Assembly: GCA_916613615.1 (NCBI GenBank)
Contig: OU744726.1
Span: 15,503,515 to 15,567,514, forward strand
DNA: 64,000 nucleotides
Reading direction: 5' to 3'
From: Steromphala cineraria
Taxonomy: Eukaryota > Mollusca > Gastropoda > Trochida > Trochidae
The notes under the pieces were generated by a model, which worked only from the letters and a program-made list of their open reading frames with translations, did no database searches and was not told the origin of the DNA. Positions 60,861-64,000 of this stretch are shown here, one piece after another. The position numbers were made by a program, and so were the translations under genes. Numbering within the stretch: the first letter of the stretch is position 1; the number at the start of each line of letters is the position of its first letter.

Positions 60861-63800
60861 CCATACCCTGATATCTACCAAAGGAAAATGAATAGAATTA
60901 TGTGACCTTTACAATGTGAAAATACATTATTGCTTGTAAAACTCGAACATATTTCTGGTCACATTTAAATTTCATTTAATCTACCACCTCCAGTGTTCCT
61001 TATTTGGTATCACCTAAAGCATGCATCGAGGGTTATGTCACCTTTTTTTGCTATTGTAGAAACACGTGGGCAAATTTGCCATTCCAATCCTAACTCTTGA
61101 ACACTGATAGCAAATCTGTCATAAATACATTGTGACTGTCACCATTGCTTGATGGAACAACGGCCAACGAATCACGCCTATTTGGGTAACGTTATCATAA
61201 AACGAGAATGTGAATTGAAAATATGTAAATCAATGAAATGGTTCGATTGTTGCTTTAGGGATTGGCAAGGCGCAGATGTGTGGTATTATAAATGACACAT
61301 CATCAGTCAGATATTGATCTTTCTATTCAAATAAAAAAATCAGTCTAAATAGTTTATCGAAGTAAATTTTCACACGTTATTCTCAAGTCTATGAATTCAA
61401 TATTTCTTTCTTTAAGATATGATTTCGAACTCAAAATATTCTAGACAGTTTGCCAGTGACAGCACACCACTGTTATCACTTGTATCGAGTTCATTCACAT
61501 GATTCCAATGAGTTTTTCGAAGTCAATGAGTCACTGTCACTGTCACTGTGAAATATTGAGTCAGACTAAGCTTCGGGTGTAATCTGATAAAAGATTTCCT
61601 GATACATGCAAATATGTCATTACAGTTGCTTCGATACTGTATATGAATAAATGAATATATAATTATCATATATAAGTGAATTTAATTTTTTTAATATATT
61701 GATGTTGAATTTACTTTAAATAATGGGTACATCAATATACTTTAAGGTAAAGCTTCGTTAATTTATTCACATAGATCCCCTTTATATCGTTATGGAGCAA
61801 CCATAGTCTTATGATTTTTTTAATTTCTGTCACTCAAAACCTGCATAGTTTTGTGATTGATTTAATTATCTCTACTTTATTCTGCCTTCATTTGTTTTTT
61901 CAAAAGTATTTACTATTTTGTAGTAAATTTCTATTACCGAATGGTCCAATCTAAACCATTAGAAACATAGTTGCATTTGATCTACATAAAATCCAAGAAG
62001 GATCGAAAAATTATGAGAGAAAAAATAAGTAAGTGCTGGAATTTGAAATCTGAAAGCATTTACGTAGGGTTTAAATATAATCATAATCCCTGCACAGTAG
62101 TTTTTATATTTTCAAGCAATTACATCCTTTAATGCAAATAACCGGTCAACTATAATTGCATTACAGATGTAAATTATCAAATTCGTTTCGGTTTAAATGG
62201 AATTGAAAAAAACAATCTCCTATAATTAAGGAGAAAATGTGGAAAAATGAGAAATAATAAGGTTGGATGAAATTCACGGACATCTAATCTTGTTTGTGGA
62301 ACTGCCTCGCGATATAATTGGATTAGAGTAATTCAATTTCCTGTAAGGTAAAGTGACAATTTCAATCTGTCAAGAGCAACCACTTTATTGTTATCAAGTG
62401 CAAAGATCACACTTTTATTTAATTAATGTTTCTTTTATTTGAGAAATCAAATTGACAGTCCATGTTTTGATGGTGTCACAGATGCGATGCATGATCAATG
62501 GTATTGCTTTATAGAAAAGTGTCGACTTTTGCTGAAATTATCATTTTAATTGATTGCTACATGTATATTGATCCGGGACATGTCGGTGTACATCGCTAGC
62601 GTGCTCCATTTGGTCCAGTATACAAATATTTGTAAAACATACAAAATTACACAATGGAGCTGGTAATCCCATATAGCTTTAGGTAACATATCTATTCAAC
62701 AAATCTTGCTCGCAGACTTTCGTGGATTATCAAACGTCACAAATTTATATACGACGCAAAAGGATAGTTCAATTACAGGTTTTGAAGGTTTATTATCATT
62801 CAAATATTGTGTCATAAAAATCACTGAATGTATTCAAGGAAGCAGACATAACAACTAAATTAAGAACAATATTGATATATCGCGGAGTTATACAAACTGT
62901 TTTAACTAATTTCTGAATATATAAGAGGGTCCTTCTTAAACGAACTAGAGTTATCTTTAAAGTATTCAAATGCTGTCTGATTTGGGAGAAGAAATTTGTT
63001 GTGACATATAGGGTTGAACACTGTCTATATCCCAGACAATTCTGTAAAAGTTTTCCTTCTTATCGCATACTTAGACAACTGTCTAATCTATATAATATTT
63101 TAACACAAAGGCAATATTGTTTTGAGATGAGATATCATTTGTACATCAGTATTCAATTAAACAATGAGGAACTTGCTTAACAATAAATACAATTAGAGTG
63201 CAAAATATTCATTCATAGGAGAAAAGTTTGTTTTGTATAATTACAACACTATTTTAAACAGAACAGTTTTAGCTCAAATAAAAAGACAATTTGGACAACA
63301 CATACCATGTAATGAATGAAAAGGGAATATACAAGAAACACCGTAAATGTAAAACTGTCGTTAACTTTTTCATTGTACCTGCAAATATTGATTGAAAAGA
63401 AGGTGCAGGTTTGATGCATTTATCGCCATTATCCTTTAGATGAGACATGGTTCTAACACTCAATACCACTCAGTACCAACAGTAGTCCCAGTAATGATGT
63501 ATAGGGATGTCATGCATCTGTCAAGAACTTTGATTTTGATGTCATTGCACAATGGATGATTCATCATTTGATACAATCAAATCAATTATTGAATATTTTG
63601 TTTTCGGGTGTCCAAATATCTCAATAGTACTAGTTCGAAGAAGTATTAAATTGATGATGGTATGAAAACATGACAAGCATTTGCATTGATATATGTTGAT
63701 ATTTCTGAAAGCTACATATTATGTCTTCTTAAATAAGACATCACAACTTTCGAAAAACAAGTATAATAGACAGCAAAAGAACTATGTCAAATCTAGAATT

Positions 63801-64000
63801 ATAATTGCAGAAAAGACTTTCTGATATTCATATCTTCCAGCAGCAGGAGAAATAAGATTTTGCAGTTTTGACCATGAGGCCCTTGAATACAAATAAACTT
63901 TCACTCTCACCTCAATGATTTCCGTTCGCTACTTGAAAACTAGAAATTAACGTCTGTTATGCCCCTATTTCACTACGAGAGGAATTCTCACGAATCGCCA

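Larger units (their letters stand above)
57336..64000. repeat. Segment B, copy 2 (B2), cut by the window edge
   Basis: Second copy of B. It carries the Helentron/pearl-like insertion 58236-59543 absent from B1, has only one copy of the 207-bp unit, and keeps the SINE (60611-60860) and tRNA-Leu-like sequence. From about 63960 the sequence departs from B1, so another insertion or a rearrangement begins there. No host gene is recognised. Confidence 0.8.

Overview
This 64-kb window is AT-rich, gene-poor eukaryotic DNA. I recognise no host protein-coding gene in it. The mix of mobile elements points to a marine invertebrate, most likely a mollusc (inference, moderate to low confidence): an Ngaro-type tyrosine-recombinase retrotransposon with an SGNH hydrolase, L2-like and CR1/jockey-like LINE fragments, tRNA-derived SINEs, a Helentron/pearl-like element rich in TGACCT motifs, and many TIR and fold-back MITEs.

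Layout. Bases 1-2587 are a left flank that does not recur here. A long unit (A, about 10.8 kb) then repeats head to tail: A1 2588-13405, A2 13406-24290, and A3 24291-42154, which is enlarged by insertions. A different segment, B1 (42155-49320), follows, then a 5'-truncated A unit (A4, 49321-57335) and a second B (B2, 57336-64000, cut by the window edge). B1 plus A4 makes a second-order repeat of 15,181 bp. Copies are closely similar and differ mainly by small indels and by whole insertions. The sister copies therefore act as natural empty-site controls that delimit nearly every mobile element. A chain of uncollapsed haplotypes in the assembly is a serious alternative to a real tandem array.

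The main coding content is the Ngaro element at 25763-32858 in A3. In order it has a 184-bp terminal segment A with an E-box and TATA box, an intact gag-like ORF with C-terminal zinc motifs, a reverse transcriptase/RNase H ORF broken by one stop, a tyrosine recombinase broken by a frameshift and a stop, and an intact SGNH-hydrolase ORF. Its 3' end is unusual: instead of simple split direct repeats it reads B-A-C-B-A-C-B, as if two small internally deleted relatives were joined head to tail behind the autonomous copy.

Other insertions delimited by empty sites are: a CR1/jockey-like LINE tail (15895-16365, minus) and an L2-like LINE 3' end (18462-19282) in A2; a TTAA MITE (6509-6864) and a minisatellite-bearing insertion (6176-6339) in A1; a fold-back element (33346-34151), a 614-bp TA-flanked MITE and a 284-bp MITE with 9-bp duplications in A3; a fold-back element with three CRE palindromes and a SINE in A4; and a 1.3-kb Helentron/pearl-like element in B2. 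A SINE shared by B1 and B2 has nearly the same 3' tail as the L2-like LINE, suggesting a parasite-partner pair. Most other short open frames are reading accidents inside these repeats.
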